Part shown: one piece after another, positions 1 through 7,779 of the stretch | Position numbering within the stretch: the stretch's first letter is position 1 | How the letters are laid out: each line of letters opens with the position of its first letter | Assembly: GCA_964608265.1 (NCBI GenBank) | Contig: CAZSNP010000018.1 | Coordinates: forward strand, 9,554-73,553 | DNA from: JANWXR01 sp964608265 | GTDB lineage: Bacteria; Chloroflexota; Anaerolineae; Anaerolineales; UBA6663 | Reading direction: 5' to 3' | DNA: 64,000 nucleotides | The notes under the pieces: model-generated | Database searches by the model: none | The model's input: only the letters and a program-made list of their open reading frames with translations | Told to the model about the DNA's origin: nothing | Position numbers and translations under genes: made by a program

Positions 1-2
1 GT

Positions 3-260
3 GCGCAGGCCATCGAGACCGCCGACGTGGTGCTGATGGCCGACGGGCTGCGCCAGTTGCCGTACGCCGCGCGGCTGGCGCGGTTTGCGCGCCGCCTCAT
101 CCTCAACAACGTCGCCTTCAGCCTCGTCACCAAACTGGCCTTCGTCGCGCTGGCGCTCTTCGGATGGAGCGGGTTGTGGATGGCGGTGGTGGCGGATATG
201 GGCGTGTCGCTGCTGGTCACCCTCAACGGGATGCGGCCATTGCGCTTCGAGAACTGGTGA
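3..260 (+). CDS. Heavy-metal P-type ATPase, C-terminal fragment
   Basis: The reading frame enters from the left window edge and ends at TGA 258-260. It reads as the last part of a P1B-type ATPase: the end of the P-domain (AIETADVVLMADGL), then two membrane segments, the second with the family ending AVVADMGVSLLVTLNGMR. These enzymes pump Zn, Cd, Co or Cu across the cytoplasmic membrane using an aspartyl-phosphate intermediate. The metal-binding and phosphorylation motifs lie outside the window, so the metal cannot be assigned. The ending looks more like Zn/Cd ATPases than Cu ATPases. Confidence 0.85.
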   Translation, partial: AQAIETADVVLMADGLRQLPYAARLARFARRLILNNVAFSLVTKLAFVALALFGWSGLWMAVVADMGVSLLVTLNGMRPLRFENW

Positions 261-354
261 GACACGACCCGGCGCGGGTAGAAGGTCAGGTCGGTCATGC
301 AATCGGGTGGCCGGGTAGGCCGAGCGCCAACCGAGGAATGAGATGGCCTAACGA

Positions 355-380
355 GAACACCGCCTGTCGAGGCGGTGTTC
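355..380. terminator. Perfect 10-bp hairpin between P-type ATPase and tRNA-Ser
   Basis: GAACACCGCC and GGCGGTGTTC flank a 6-nt loop. The hairpin lies between the plus-strand ATPase end and the minus-strand tRNA-Ser 3' end. Only short T tracts follow on either side (CCGTTTC on plus), so it could serve both convergent transcripts as a weak bidirectional terminator. Confidence 0.5.
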
Positions 381-391
381 CCGTTTCAGGC

Positions 392-477
392 GGAGAGGGA
401 GGGATTTGAACCCTCGATGGTGTGACCCATACGCGCTTTCCAGACGCGCGCCATAGACCGGACTAGGCGACCTCTCC
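392..477 (-). tRNA. tRNA-Ser (anticodon GGA)
   Basis: On the minus strand a 7-bp acceptor stem (GGAGAGG/CCTCTCC) encloses a D arm, an anticodon arm with loop CTGGAAA (anticodon GGA), a long type-II variable arm and a T arm with GGTTCAAATCC. The long variable arm and the GGA anticodon identify tRNA-Ser decoding UCC/UCU. CCA is not encoded. The gene sits alone between other transcription units. Confidence 0.93.
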
Positions 478-538
478 AGTCGAGCGCCGGGCATTATACC
501 GAATCCGCAGGGATCGCAATGTGCCCGGAGGCTGACGG

Positions 539-786
539 TGATCAGTTTTCAGGGCGTGTGCAAAGTCGCCGAGCCCGCCCTCATCCCCCGGCCCCGTAAG
601 CGCAGCGACTCTCCCGCTGGGAGAAGGGGAGCCGGCCCTGACCATTGGGAGTGGCGGTCCACTGGTGCGATCCACTCCCTCTCCCAGCGGGAGAGGGCGG
701 CGATAGCTTCGGTGCAACGCGCCGAAGCTATCGCGGGTGAGGGCGAAATGTCGGCATCGTTTGGACTTTGCACATGCCCTGGATCA
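539..786. mobile_element. MITE-like repeat with terminal inverted repeats
   Basis: The ends are inverted copies of one another: TGATC, then CAGGGC(G/A)TGTGCAAAGTC on the left, matched by GGACTTTGCACATGCCCT then GGATCA on the right. The interior carries two inverted copies of a CTCTCCC-GCTGGGAGA motif. There is no coding capacity. A related but more diverged copy is at 14981-15150. It is probably a non-autonomous element or a retained structural repeat. Confidence 0.55.
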
Positions 787-837
787 GTATCAGAGGGCAC
801 ACGAGACGCGTACGAGCGGATGGTATAATCGCGGCGT

Positions 838-891
838 CAGGAGTCAGAAATCAGGAGTCAGAAACTTCTGACTCCTGATTTCTGACTCCTG
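838..891. repeat. 26-bp perfect inverted repeat before chelatase gene
   Basis: Two 26-bp arms (838-863 and 866-891) are exact reverse complements separated by only 2 nt. Each arm contains a tandem duplication of CAGGAGTCAGAA. It would form a long hairpin in the 5' leader of the chelatase mRNA, downstream of a TATAAT box at 824-829 and 15 nt before the ATG at 907. It may affect expression, or be a dispersed palindromic repeat. Confidence 0.8.
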
Positions 892-906
892 TAGTGCTCA
901 TCCACT

Positions 907-2007
907 ATGCCTCAACTTTTTCCTTTTACGGCCATCGTCGGCCAGGAGCGGATGAAGCGCGCGCTCATCCTCAACGCGATTGATTCCCGCATCGGCGGGG
1001 TGCTCATTCGCGGGGAACGCGGCACGGCTAAATCCACCGCCGCCCGCGCGCTCTCCGCCCTGCTGCCTGAGATCAGCGTCTTCGCCGAGTCGCCCTTCAA
1101 CGACGATCCGCACCATCCACCCACCTGGTCGGACTGGGCCAAAGACAAGACGGCCGCCGGCGAGAAGCTCCATATCGTCCAGCACCGCATCCCGTTCGTG
1201 GATCTGCCGGTGAGCGCGACCGAGGACCGGGTGGTGGGCACCCTCGATATCGAGAAGGCCATCAAGCGCGGAGAGAAGCACTTCGAGCCGGGCGTGCTGG
1301 CAGCGGCCAATCGCGGCCTGCTGTACATTGATGAAGTCAACCTGCTCGATGACCACGTGGTTGATTTGCTGCTCGACTCGGCGGCGATGGGCGTCAACGT
1401 AGTGGAGCGCGAGGGGATTTCGTTCTCGCATCCGGCCCGCTTCATCCTCGTGGGCACGATGAACCCGGAGGAAGGTGAGTTGCGCCCGCAATTGCTCGAC
1501 CGCTTCGCCCTGTCGTGCGAGATCCACGGCCTGACCACGCCGCCGGAGCGCATGGCGGTGATGGAACGCAACCTCGAGAACGACCGCGACCCGGAGGCGT
1601 TCCGCGCTAAGTGGGCGTCGAAGGAAAAAGACCTGAGCGACGAGATCGCCGCCGCGCGCGAATTGGTGGAGAAGGTCGAGTACACGCGGCAGGATTTGTT
1701 CTCCATCGCCGCGCTCACTTCGTCCATGCACGTGGACGGACACCGCGCCGACCTGGTCATCCTCAAAGCGGCCCGGGCGCATGCCGCCTTCCAGAAACGC
1801 ACGCGCATCACCGACCTCGATATTGCCGTGGCCGCCGAGCTGGCCCTGCCGCACCGCGTCAAGAAAGGGCCGTTCCAGCAGACCGAGGTCAACCTCACCA
1901 ACCTGCAAGACCGTATCGAACAGCTCTCCGGCGAGTGGGACGGACAGGGCGAGGCCCAGCCGCGCTCCGGCGAAGAAGAGATCACGGAAAAAAAAAACAA
2001 GAGGTAA
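907..2007 (+). CDS. chlI: Magnesium/cobalt chelatase AAA+ subunit (ChlI/BchI-like), zero-frame product
   Basis: The 366-residue AAA+ ATPase has Walker A GERGTAKS (about 36-43), Walker B LLYIDEVNLL (138-147) and the family insert ATEDRVVGTLDIEKAIK. ChlI/BchI forms a hexamer that powers insertion of Mg (chlorophyll) or Co (cobalamin) into a tetrapyrrole together with a D/T subunit and a large ChlH/CobN subunit. The frame ends at TAA 2005-2007, seven nt after a run of ten A. The VWA part follows directly in the -1 frame, so this is probably the short product of one chlD gene. No chlorophyll genes are nearby, so a cobalt role is as likely as a magnesium one. Confidence 0.9.
   Translation: MPQLFPFTAIVGQERMKRALILNAIDSRIGGVLIRGERGTAKSTAARALSALLPEISVFAESPFNDDPHHPPTWSDWAKDKTAAGEKLHIVQHRIPFVDLPVSATEDRVVGTLDIEKAIKRGEKHFEPGVLAAANRGLLYIDEVNLLDDHVVDLLLDSAAMGVNVVEREGISFSHPARFILVGTMNPEEGELRPQLLDRFALSCEIHGLTTPPERMAVMERNLENDRDPEAFRAKWASKEKDLSDEIAAARELVEKVEYTRQDLFSIAALTSSMHVDGHRADLVILKAARAHAAFQKRTRITDLDIAVAAELALPHRVKKGPFQQTEVNLTNLQDRIEQLSGEWDGQGEAQPRSGEEEITEKKNKR
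1988..1997 (+). promoter_or_regulatory. A10 slippery site, candidate -1 frameshift signal
   Basis: Ten consecutive A residues are read in the zero frame as GAA AAA AAA AAC and lie just before TAA 2005-2007. A -1 slip on A-AAA-AAA enters the open frame encoding the linker and VWA domain. A purine-rich SD-like stretch (GAAGAAGAG) lies about 10 nt upstream. Programmed frameshifting that yields small and medium chelatase subunits from one chlD gene has been described in bacteria and archaea. Confidence 0.7.
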
Positions 2008-3069
2008 CGTCCCAAGGCACCGACTCTGAGTCGCCGGACACGCCTCCCACCGAGCCACAACTGCAGCCGCAGCACTCGCCCTTCGACCGCGACCCCTCGC
2101 GCTGGTGGGAGGGCGGGCAGAAGATCAAGCCCGGCGTCGAATTTCAGACCCGCAAGCTCGATACCCCGCTCGACAAAATCACCCGTAAGCAGGGTGGCCG
2201 CCGCTCGGTTACCCGCACCGACCGCAAACGCGGCCGTTACATCCAGGCCAAACCCGCCCACGGCCAGACCAGCGACGTCGCCTTCGACGCCACGCTGCGC
2301 GCCGCCGCCCCCAGCCAGATCGCCCGCACCGAACAACGCGAAGAACGCAAGGTCGCCTTCTCCATCGAGATGACCGATCTGCAAAAAAAAGTGCGCGTCA
2401 AGCGCGCGGCCAATCTGATTCTGTTTGTGGTGGATGCTTCGTGGAGCATGGCCGTGGCCGAGCGCATGCAGGCGACGAAGGGCGCGATCATGTCGCTGCT
2501 CACTGATGCGTATCAGCGGCGCGACCGGGTCGGGCTGATCGTTTTTCAGAAGAACCGCGCCATCACCATCCTGCCGCCGACCAATTCGGTGCAGCTCGCG
2601 CAACGGGCTCTGGCCGATATCCCCGTCGGCGGGAAGACGCCGCTCTCGGCCGGCCTGATGCTGGCCTTCGAGACGTTGATGCAGGAGAGGCGCAACCACC
2701 CGGACGTGATGCCGCTGATGATCATGCTCACCGATGGCGCGGGCAACGTCTCCGTCACCGACCTGCCCCCGCAGATCGAGGCTCACAAGATCGCCGAGCA
2801 GTTCAAGGACGAGCACATCCGCTCGGTCGTCATCAACATGGAGCACGCCGCCTTCGATCAGGGCCTGGCGCGCCAACTGGCCGAGCACCTGGGCTGCGAG
2901 TGCTACANNNNNNNNNNNNNNNNNNNNNNNNNNNNNNNNNNNNNNNNNNNNNNNNNNNNNNNNNNNNNNNNNNNNNNNNNNNNNNNNNNNNNNNNNNNNN
3001 NNNNNNNCGCTGAGCGAGCTGAAGGCCGAGGCGCTGTACTACGCGGTGAAGGAGGAACTGAAAGGATGA
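1992..3069 (+). CDS. chlD: Chelatase D/T-type VWA domain, -1 frame continuation of chlI
   Basis: The -1 frame continues past the A10 site with an acidic/proline-rich linker (SESPDTPPTEPQLQPQ) and then a von Willebrand A integrin-I domain with MIDAS motif DASWS, a conserved Thr in GGKTPLSAG and LTDGAGN. This matches the C-terminal half of ChlD/BchD/CobT, which is the platform bound by the I-subunit ring. A 100-N gap (2908-3007) interrupts the gene, but deleting the Ns restores the frame exactly and gives an ending ELKAEALYYAVKEELKG, which is also seen in the duplicated copy at 3183-3281. The gene is therefore probably intact. Confidence 0.8.
2908..3007. other. Assembly gap (100 N)
   Basis: Exactly 100 N, the usual scaffolding placeholder. 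The flanks (TGCTACA and CGCTGAG) join without loss to match the downstream copy at 3183-3281, where the same bases are contiguous. The true gap length is therefore probably zero. Confidence 0.95.
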
Positions 3070-3070
3070 A

Positions 3071-3171
3071 GTTGGCAGCGGATGAAAACGGATAGCGCGG
3101 GTAAGAGAGCGGATGGGGTCGTGATAGCCCATCCGCTCATCCGTTGTATCCGCGCTTGATCCGCTGCCAAC
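3071..3171. repeat. About 100-bp imperfect palindrome (CGGAT-type family)
   Basis: Outer arms GTTGGCAGCGGAT and ATCCGCTGCCAAC and an inner stem GAGCGGATGGG/CCCATCCGCTC (3107-3138) form a long foldback. The same core AGCGGATGGG...CCCATCCGCT recurs at 23463-23487, with related stretches at about 32196-32265 and 32601-32660. It lies between two copies of the chlD 3' end. Confidence 0.7.
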
Positions 3172-3182
3172 ATCCGGGCACC

Positions 3183-3281
3183 CGCCAACTGGCCGAGCAC
3201 CTGGGCTGCGAGTGCTACACGCTGAGCGAGCTGAAGGCCGAGGCGCTGTACTACGCGGTGAAGGAGGAACTGAAGGGGTAG
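3183..3281 (+). pseudogene. Duplicate of the last 99 bp of chlD
   Basis: The 99 bp repeat the C-terminal 32 codons and stop of the chelatase gene (2871-2907 plus 3008-3069, also 99 bp once the Ns are removed), with only small changes at the very end. The copy has no start of its own. It and the true gene end bracket the palindrome at 3071-3171. Confidence 0.8.
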
Positions 3282-3368
3282 GGGGCTGAGGATTGATGAC
3301 TGATGATCGCAGCTTGAGCGGAACCCGCGATTCTTGACGGAACATCCTCTTGCGATAACGGAGGCGCC

Positions 3369-3644
3369 ATGACAACCAAAGGCCGCAAACAGCAACGGGT
3401 GAGGGAAACGGCGGTGCGATTCATTTCCACACCCAGGCCGGAAACTTATCACACGACTGTCACCTCGAAAGGCCGGGTCACAATTCCGGCGGCGTTGCGA
3501 AAGAGGCTCAACATCACGCTCAGGACGAGGCTGGATGTGCTGGATGATGGCGACCGCATCATCCTCAAACCGATGGCTGTGACGAGGGCTTTGAGACGCT
3601 GGCGCAGACCGACAGGAAAAACGGAGCGCAGTGAAGAGGAGTGA
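3369..3644 (+). CDS. AbrB/SpoVT-type DNA-binding protein
   Basis: The 91-residue protein has a swapped-hairpin AbrB/MazE domain at about residues 27-70 (TTVTSKGRVTIPAALRKRLNI, then DRIILKP). Such proteins are dimeric regulators or antitoxins. GGAGG 5 nt before the ATG supports the start. The basic N-terminus (TKGRKQQRVRE) and a basic C-terminal tail flank the fold. No PIN or MazF toxin gene adjoins, so a stand-alone transcription-regulator role is more likely than an antitoxin role. A terminator follows at once. Confidence 0.8.
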   Translation: MTTKGRKQQRVRETAVRFISTPRPETYHTTVTSKGRVTIPAALRKRLNITLRTRLDVLDDGDRIILKPMAVTRALRRWRRPTGKTERSEEE

Positions 3645-3649
3645 GAACG

Positions 3650-3678
3650 ACCCGGAGGGTTTTCAATACCCTCCGGGT
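3650..3678. terminator. Bidirectional terminator between abrB-like gene and pfk
   Basis: An 11-bp perfect stem (ACCCGGAGGGT/ACCCTCCGGGT) with a 7-nt loop is followed by a pyrimidine-rich CTCTTCTC. It sits between two convergent genes, so it can serve both strands. Confidence 0.75.
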
Positions 3679-3688
3679 CTCTTCTCGA

Positions 3689-4858
3689 TCAATACAGGAA
3701 CATCGGCTTGCCGAGCATGTCGCGGACTTTGGGTTTGTAGTTTTGCTGGTCGTACAGGGCGGTCACGTCTACGCGCTTCTTGCCGGCGGTGATCATTTCA
3801 ATCGGCACGGTGGTGTAAATCCCTTGTTGCAGCGCCACCAGCCGGCCCGTGTGGCCCATCGCGATCTGGTCAAGGGCCAGGTAGCCGAACGAGTTCGCCA
3901 CCATCCGGTCGAGCGAGTCGGGCGCGCCCGAGCGCATGATGTACGCCAGTTGCTCGTACATGATGTTGATGCCGGAGCGGGCTTTGATCTCCTGGGCCAG
4001 CAACTGGCCGATGCCGCCCAGCTTGCGGTGGCCGTACGCATCGGCCTCGCCGCTTTCCACGATGCTGCCGCCGACGAAGGTCGCGCCTTCGGAGATCGTC
4101 ACCATCGCGTAGTTGGAGGGGTTGCGCGTCCGGTCGTCCTTGAGGAAGTTGATCAGCCGCTCGAAGTCGAACGGCACCTCCGAGATCACCGCGCGATCCA
4201 CATCCGAAAGATACGCCGCGAAGAGCGAGGTCTCGCCCGAGTTGCGGCCAAACAGCTCGACCACGCCGATGCGCTCGTGTGAGCCGACCGAGGTGCGGAA
4301 GGCCGTGATCGCTTCCACCGAACGGGTCACCGCCGTCGAAAAGCCGATGCAGTAATCGGTGCCGAAGACATCGTTGTCCATCGTCTTGGGGATGGCGACG
4401 ATCTGCACGCCTTCGTGGTGCAGCCGGCTGGCGTAGCTCAGGGTGTCGTCGCCGCCGATGGGGATGAGGGCGTCGAGCTGGAGATGGTCGATGACGCGCA
4501 TGACGTGCCTGGTGCAATCCACCGTCCCTTTGGAGTTCGGTGCGCGCTCGCCCTCGGCAACATGCTCGGGCGCCTCGCTCGGCTTGACGTTGGAGGGGTT
4601 GGTGCGCGAGGTGTGCAGGATGGTGCCGCCGGTGCGGTCAATGGTGCGCACGCGCTCGGCGGTCAGGGGCAGCGTCCACTTCTCCGTGTGGCTGGGGTCG
4701 TCGGGGTTGAAGCCGAGCAGGCCCATCCAGCCGCGACGGATGCCGACCACTTCGATGCTATGCTGGGCGGCGCGGCTGACGATGGCCTTGATGGCGACGT
4801 TGAGGCCGGGCACATCACCGCCCCCGGTCAGCACGCCGATACGCCGTTTTGAGGTCAT
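3689..4858 (-). CDS. pfk: 6-phosphofructokinase, pyrophosphate-type signature
   Basis: The 389-residue enzyme phosphorylates fructose 6-phosphate in glycolysis. The N-terminus has GGGDVPGLN. The phosphoryl-donor site reads GGDDT instead of the GGDGS of ATP enzymes, and the catalytic loop reads PKTMDND instead of PGTIDND. These Gly-to-Asp and Gly-to-Lys changes are the classic markers of PPi-dependent PFK, which also works in the gluconeogenic direction. AGGGA lies about 7 nt before the ATG. The gene is monocistronic and ends at a shared terminator. Confidence 0.9.
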   Translation of the reverse strand: MTSKRRIGVLTGGGDVPGLNVAIKAIVSRAAQHSIEVVGIRRGWMGLLGFNPDDPSHTEKWTLPLTAERVRTIDRTGGTILHTSRTNPSNVKPSEAPEHVAEGERAPNSKGTVDCTRHVMRVIDHLQLDALIPIGGDDTLSYASRLHHEGVQIVAIPKTMDNDVFGTDYCIGFSTAVTRSVEAITAFRTSVGSHERIGVVELFGRNSGETSLFAAYLSDVDRAVISEVPFDFERLINFLKDDRTRNPSNYAMVTISEGATFVGGSIVESGEADAYGHRKLGGIGQLLAQEIKARSGINIMYEQLAYIMRSGAPDSLDRMVANSFGYLALDQIAMGHTGRLVALQQGIYTTVPIEMITAGKKRVDVTALYDQQNYKPKVRDMLGKPMFLY

Positions 4859-4980
4859 AGGGTTTCCCTGTCGTTTTGGTGAGATGGCACAATTATGCCG
4901 CAGTTTGGCGGGTTGGGCCTGGTCATTCTGGCTAATTTTCGGACGCTGAGCGCGGGGCAGGTCGTGGCGGTAAAAGGTGC

Positions 4981-5010
4981 TTGACTTCGCCGCTTGGCCC
5001 GTGCTAAACT
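4981..5010 (+). promoter_or_regulatory. Sigma-70-type promoter for the RIO kinase leader
   Basis: TTGACT (4981-4986) and TAAACT (5005-5010) are separated by 18 bp. The promoter directs a leader of about 250 nt containing a short ORF and a hairpin before the RIO1-like gene. Confidence 0.65.
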
Positions 5011-5065
5011 GCGCCCGTCATCACGGAATTCAACTCTCAAGTCTTCAGGAAAGGAGGCGCTGCGC

Positions 5066-5143
5066 ATGACAACCCATCGTTCCATCTCGGTCGTGGCTCC
5101 GGCCACTGTTGTGTCATGCCCGAACGCGCCTCGCTCCGCCTGA
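5066..5143 (+). CDS. Putative 25-residue leader peptide
   Basis: The short ORF starts at ATG 5066 with an excellent AAGGAGG 8 nt upstream and ends at TGA 5141-5143. The product (MTTHRSISVVAPATVVSC, then PNAPRSA) has no diagnostic residue run. It lies between a promoter and a strong hairpin, all upstream of the RIO1-like kinase gene, which itself lacks a clear ribosome-binding site. This layout suggests translation-dependent control of the downstream gene, but no ligand or signal can be inferred. Confidence 0.45.
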   Translation: MTTHRSISVVAPATVVSCPNAPRSA

Positions 5144-5171
5144 CCGATTAGGCCCAACGCTTAATCCCTCG

Positions 5172-5218
5172 CGGCCACGAGTGCTTTCGGTGCTCGTGGC
5201 CGTCGTGTTTCTCCGACC
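5172..5218 (+). terminator. Leader hairpin, possible attenuator
   Basis: A 10-bp perfect stem (CGGCCACGAG/CTCGTGGCCG, 5172-5181 and 5193-5202) is followed by GTGTTTCTCC. It lies 28 nt after the leader-peptide stop and about 70 nt before the RIO1-like start, where an intrinsic attenuator would be expected. Confidence 0.5.
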
Positions 5219-5271
5219 CGGAGGCGCGCGGCCACTGTTTGCCGTTCTGTCTCTTGAGTTTGAGAAACACC

Positions 5272-6270
5272 ATGTCCCCTTTGTTGGATGATGATCTGGA
5301 AACAATCGAATACGTTGACCCCAGCGCGCGCCGCGAGCGGCGCCGCAACGACCGGCAGTTGCACAAACCCAGGATGGATAAATGGGCGGTGCGCGCCAGC
5401 GTCCAGGGGAACGGCCACGCCCCGGCCTTCGACGAGCTGAGGCTGGATGCGGCGCTGGATGCCACGCGGGAGGAGAAGGCCTATCTGATTGAACAGTTGA
5501 GTCTGTTCGCGGCCAGCAAGCCGCCGCTCATCACCTCGGTGTTGCGCCGGGTGAAGGGCGGCAAGGAGGCCAACGTCTACTGCTGCGCCGCGCCGGCCGG
5601 ATCGAGCCACGAACTCATCGCCGCCAAGGTCTATCGGCCGCGCCAGTTTCGTAATCTCAAAAACGACTCTCAATACCGGCAGGGCCGCGCCTTGCTCAAC
5701 CCCAACGGCGAGGTGATCGATCTGCGGCACGACTGGCGAATGAAGAAGGCCATCGAGCAGAAGAGTCGCAAGGGCCTCGAAGTCACCCAGGGCTCATGGG
5801 TGGCGTATGAGTTCCAAACCATGCTCCGGCTGTACCGGGCCGGCGCCGATGTGCCTCAACCGTTTCGCAACAGCGAGCACGCCATCCTCATGGAATACTT
5901 CGGCGAGGTCGGCTTGGCCGCGCCCACGCTTCACCTGGTGGCGTTGCCGCCCGATGAGGCGCGGCCGCTGTTCGAGCGGCTGATGGATAACGTGCAGCTT
6001 ATGCTCAATCAACACGTCATCCACGGCGACCTCTCGGCGTACAACGTGCTGTACTGGGAAGGCGAGGTCAGGATCATTGACCTGCCGCAGACGGTGGACC
6101 CGCGCGCCAACCCGGACGCGCGCGCCATCTTCTTCCGGGATGTGGAGCGGCTGTGCCAATACTTCGCGCGCTTCGGCGTGCGCAGCAACCCGCGCGCCAT
6201 CGCCCATCACCTGTGGCGGCAGTATCAGGCTGCGAACCGCCCCGTTGAAGCTGACCTCCTCCCTGAGTGA
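5272..6270 (+). CDS. RIO1-family atypical serine kinase
   Basis: The 332-residue protein has the RIO fold: a nucleotide-binding loop in VKGGKEANVYCC, Lys in IAAKVYR, the catalytic loop VIHGDLSAYNVLYW and the metal-binding IIDLPQTVDP. RIO1-type proteins in archaea and eukaryotes act in small-subunit ribosome maturation. Bacterial roles are poorly defined. ATG 5272 is chosen over an upstream TTG. The stop is 11 nt before the start of the MFS gene, so the two probably form an operon behind the leader described above. Confidence 0.88.
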   Translation: MSPLLDDDLETIEYVDPSARRERRRNDRQLHKPRMDKWAVRASVQGNGHAPAFDELRLDAALDATREEKAYLIEQLSLFAASKPPLITSVLRRVKGGKEANVYCCAAPAGSSHELIAAKVYRPRQFRNLKNDSQYRQGRALLNPNGEVIDLRHDWRMKKAIEQKSRKGLEVTQGSWVAYEFQTMLRLYRAGADVPQPFRNSEHAILMEYFGEVGLAAPTLHLVALPPDEARPLFERLMDNVQLMLNQHVIHGDLSAYNVLYWEGEVRIIDLPQTVDPRANPDARAIFFRDVERLCQYFARFGVRSNPRAIAHHLWRQYQAANRPVEADLLPE

Positions 6271-6281
6271 AAGGCACCTCC

Positions 6282-7529
6282 ATGTTGCGCCCTTCCAGCG
6301 CTGAGCGAGTGTTCTACTTGCTCAGCGCAACCCAATCGCTGGCGTTTGCCGTCATGTACACGGTCTACACCGTGTACTTCGTGCAAACCGTGAAGCTCGA
6401 CCCGCTACAGCTCGTGCTCGTCGGCACGGCGCTTGAAGCGGCCTACTTTCTCTTTGAGATTCCCACCGGCGTGGTGGCCGATGTGTACAGCCGCCGCCTG
6501 TCGATCATCCTCGGCGTGTTCTTCCTCGCGGCGGGGGCGCTGCTCACCGGGGCGGTGCCGTCGTTCATCGTCATCCTGCTCGCGCAGGGCGTGATGGCCA
6601 TCGGCTACACCTTCCTCAGCGGCGCGACCACGGCCTGGCTGGCCGACGAAGTCGGCGAGGCGAACATCGGCGCGATCTTGTTGCGCTCCGGGCAGATCAG
6701 CCGCCTGACCGGGCTGGCCGGCATCGCCCTCAGTGGCCTCCTGGCCAGCCTCGCCCTCAATTTGCCTTACCTCGTTGGCGGCGGGTTGCTGCTCATGCTC
6801 GGCCTCGCCCTCCTGCTCATCATGCCCGAGCATGGCTTCAAGCCGAAGCCGAACGCCGAGCGGAACACCTGGCAGAACATGTGGCGCGGTTTTCGCGCCG
6901 GAGCGGTGGTGATGCGCGCCACGCCCATCATGTTGTTGTTGCTGGGCGTGGAGTTCTTCATGGGCGCGTCGAGCGAGGGCCTCGACCGGTTGGGCGACGC
7001 GCACCTGCTGCAGAACTTCACCTTTCCCTCCTTTGGGAATCTGCAGCCGGTGATCTGGTTCAGTATCCTCGGCGTGGTCGGCAGCCTCGTCAGCCTCATC
7101 ATCGTCGAGCCGCTGCGCCAACGGCTGGAGGTGATGAGCCGCGATCCCGCCCTCACCGCCCGCGGCCTGCTGACCCTGGGCGCGCTGACCGTGGTGTGCG
7201 TCGCGGCTTTCGCGCTCACCGGCAACTTCTGGATTGCCGTGATCGCGTTGATGCTGCGCGGCGTGGCCTACGCAATCAGTGAGCCGTTGATGCAGGCCTG
7301 GCTGGTGCGGCACACCCGCGCCGAGGTGCGCGCGACGATGCTCTCGATGGTGGGGCAGGCCAACGCGCTCGGGCAGATGGCCGGCGGGCCGGGCGTCGGC
7401 CTCATCGGCAATGTCTTCGGCCTGCGCGCGGCGCTGATAGCCGCAGCGGTGCTGTTGTTGCCGGCGTTGCCCTTCTATCTGCGTGCCGGCGAGGAACAGC
7501 CGCTCGAGGCCGCAACTGAGTCCGCCTGA
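6282..7529 (+). CDS. MFS transporter
   Basis: The 415-residue protein has about 12 hydrophobic segments and the motif-A-like loop GVVADVYSRR between helices 2 and 3, typical of major facilitator superfamily proton-coupled exporters. The substrate is unknown. It resembles multidrug or permease-like MFS proteins. AAAGG 7 nt before ATG 6282 supports this start. It follows the RIO kinase by 11 nt. Confidence 0.88.
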   Translation: MLRPSSAERVFYLLSATQSLAFAVMYTVYTVYFVQTVKLDPLQLVLVGTALEAAYFLFEIPTGVVADVYSRRLSIILGVFFLAAGALLTGAVPSFIVILLAQGVMAIGYTFLSGATTAWLADEVGEANIGAILLRSGQISRLTGLAGIALSGLLASLALNLPYLVGGGLLLMLGLALLLIMPEHGFKPKPNAERNTWQNMWRGFRAGAVVMRATPIMLLLLGVEFFMGASSEGLDRLGDAHLLQNFTFPSFGNLQPVIWFSILGVVGSLVSLIIVEPLRQRLEVMSRDPALTARGLLTLGALTVVCVAAFALTGNFWIAVIALMLRGVAYAISEPLMQAWLVRHTRAEVRATMLSMVGQANALGQMAGGPGVGLIGNVFGLRAALIAAAVLLLPALPFYLRAGEEQPLEAATESA

Positions 7530-7779
7530 AGATGCCAGCGCCGCGCACAAGTCGGAAGGTGAGTCGAAACCAGTCCGCCGCCACAGCCAGCGTGGTTTCA
7601 AGTGGCCGGCCCCCTCGGCCGCCCGTGAGGTTCTGCGACTGTCCAGCCCGGCGGGTGAACGGCAGACTGGCGCAACACCGGGAGTAAACGACTGGCGACT
7701 TCCGTGTTGGTGGGCCCTCGGAGCCGGGATCGTTTCCACTTATACTTCGACCGGCGAGTCATTCTTTGCGGAGCAGCCC

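Noticed and set aside
898..2888. Long minus-strand open frames opposite the chelatase gene
   Set aside because: High-GC coding DNA often leaves long antisense frames. The plus strand carries the clear ChlI and VWA motifs.
2908..3007. chlD as a truncated pseudogene
   Set aside because: The frame break is caused by 100 N. Joining the flanks restores the frame and matches the duplicated copy.
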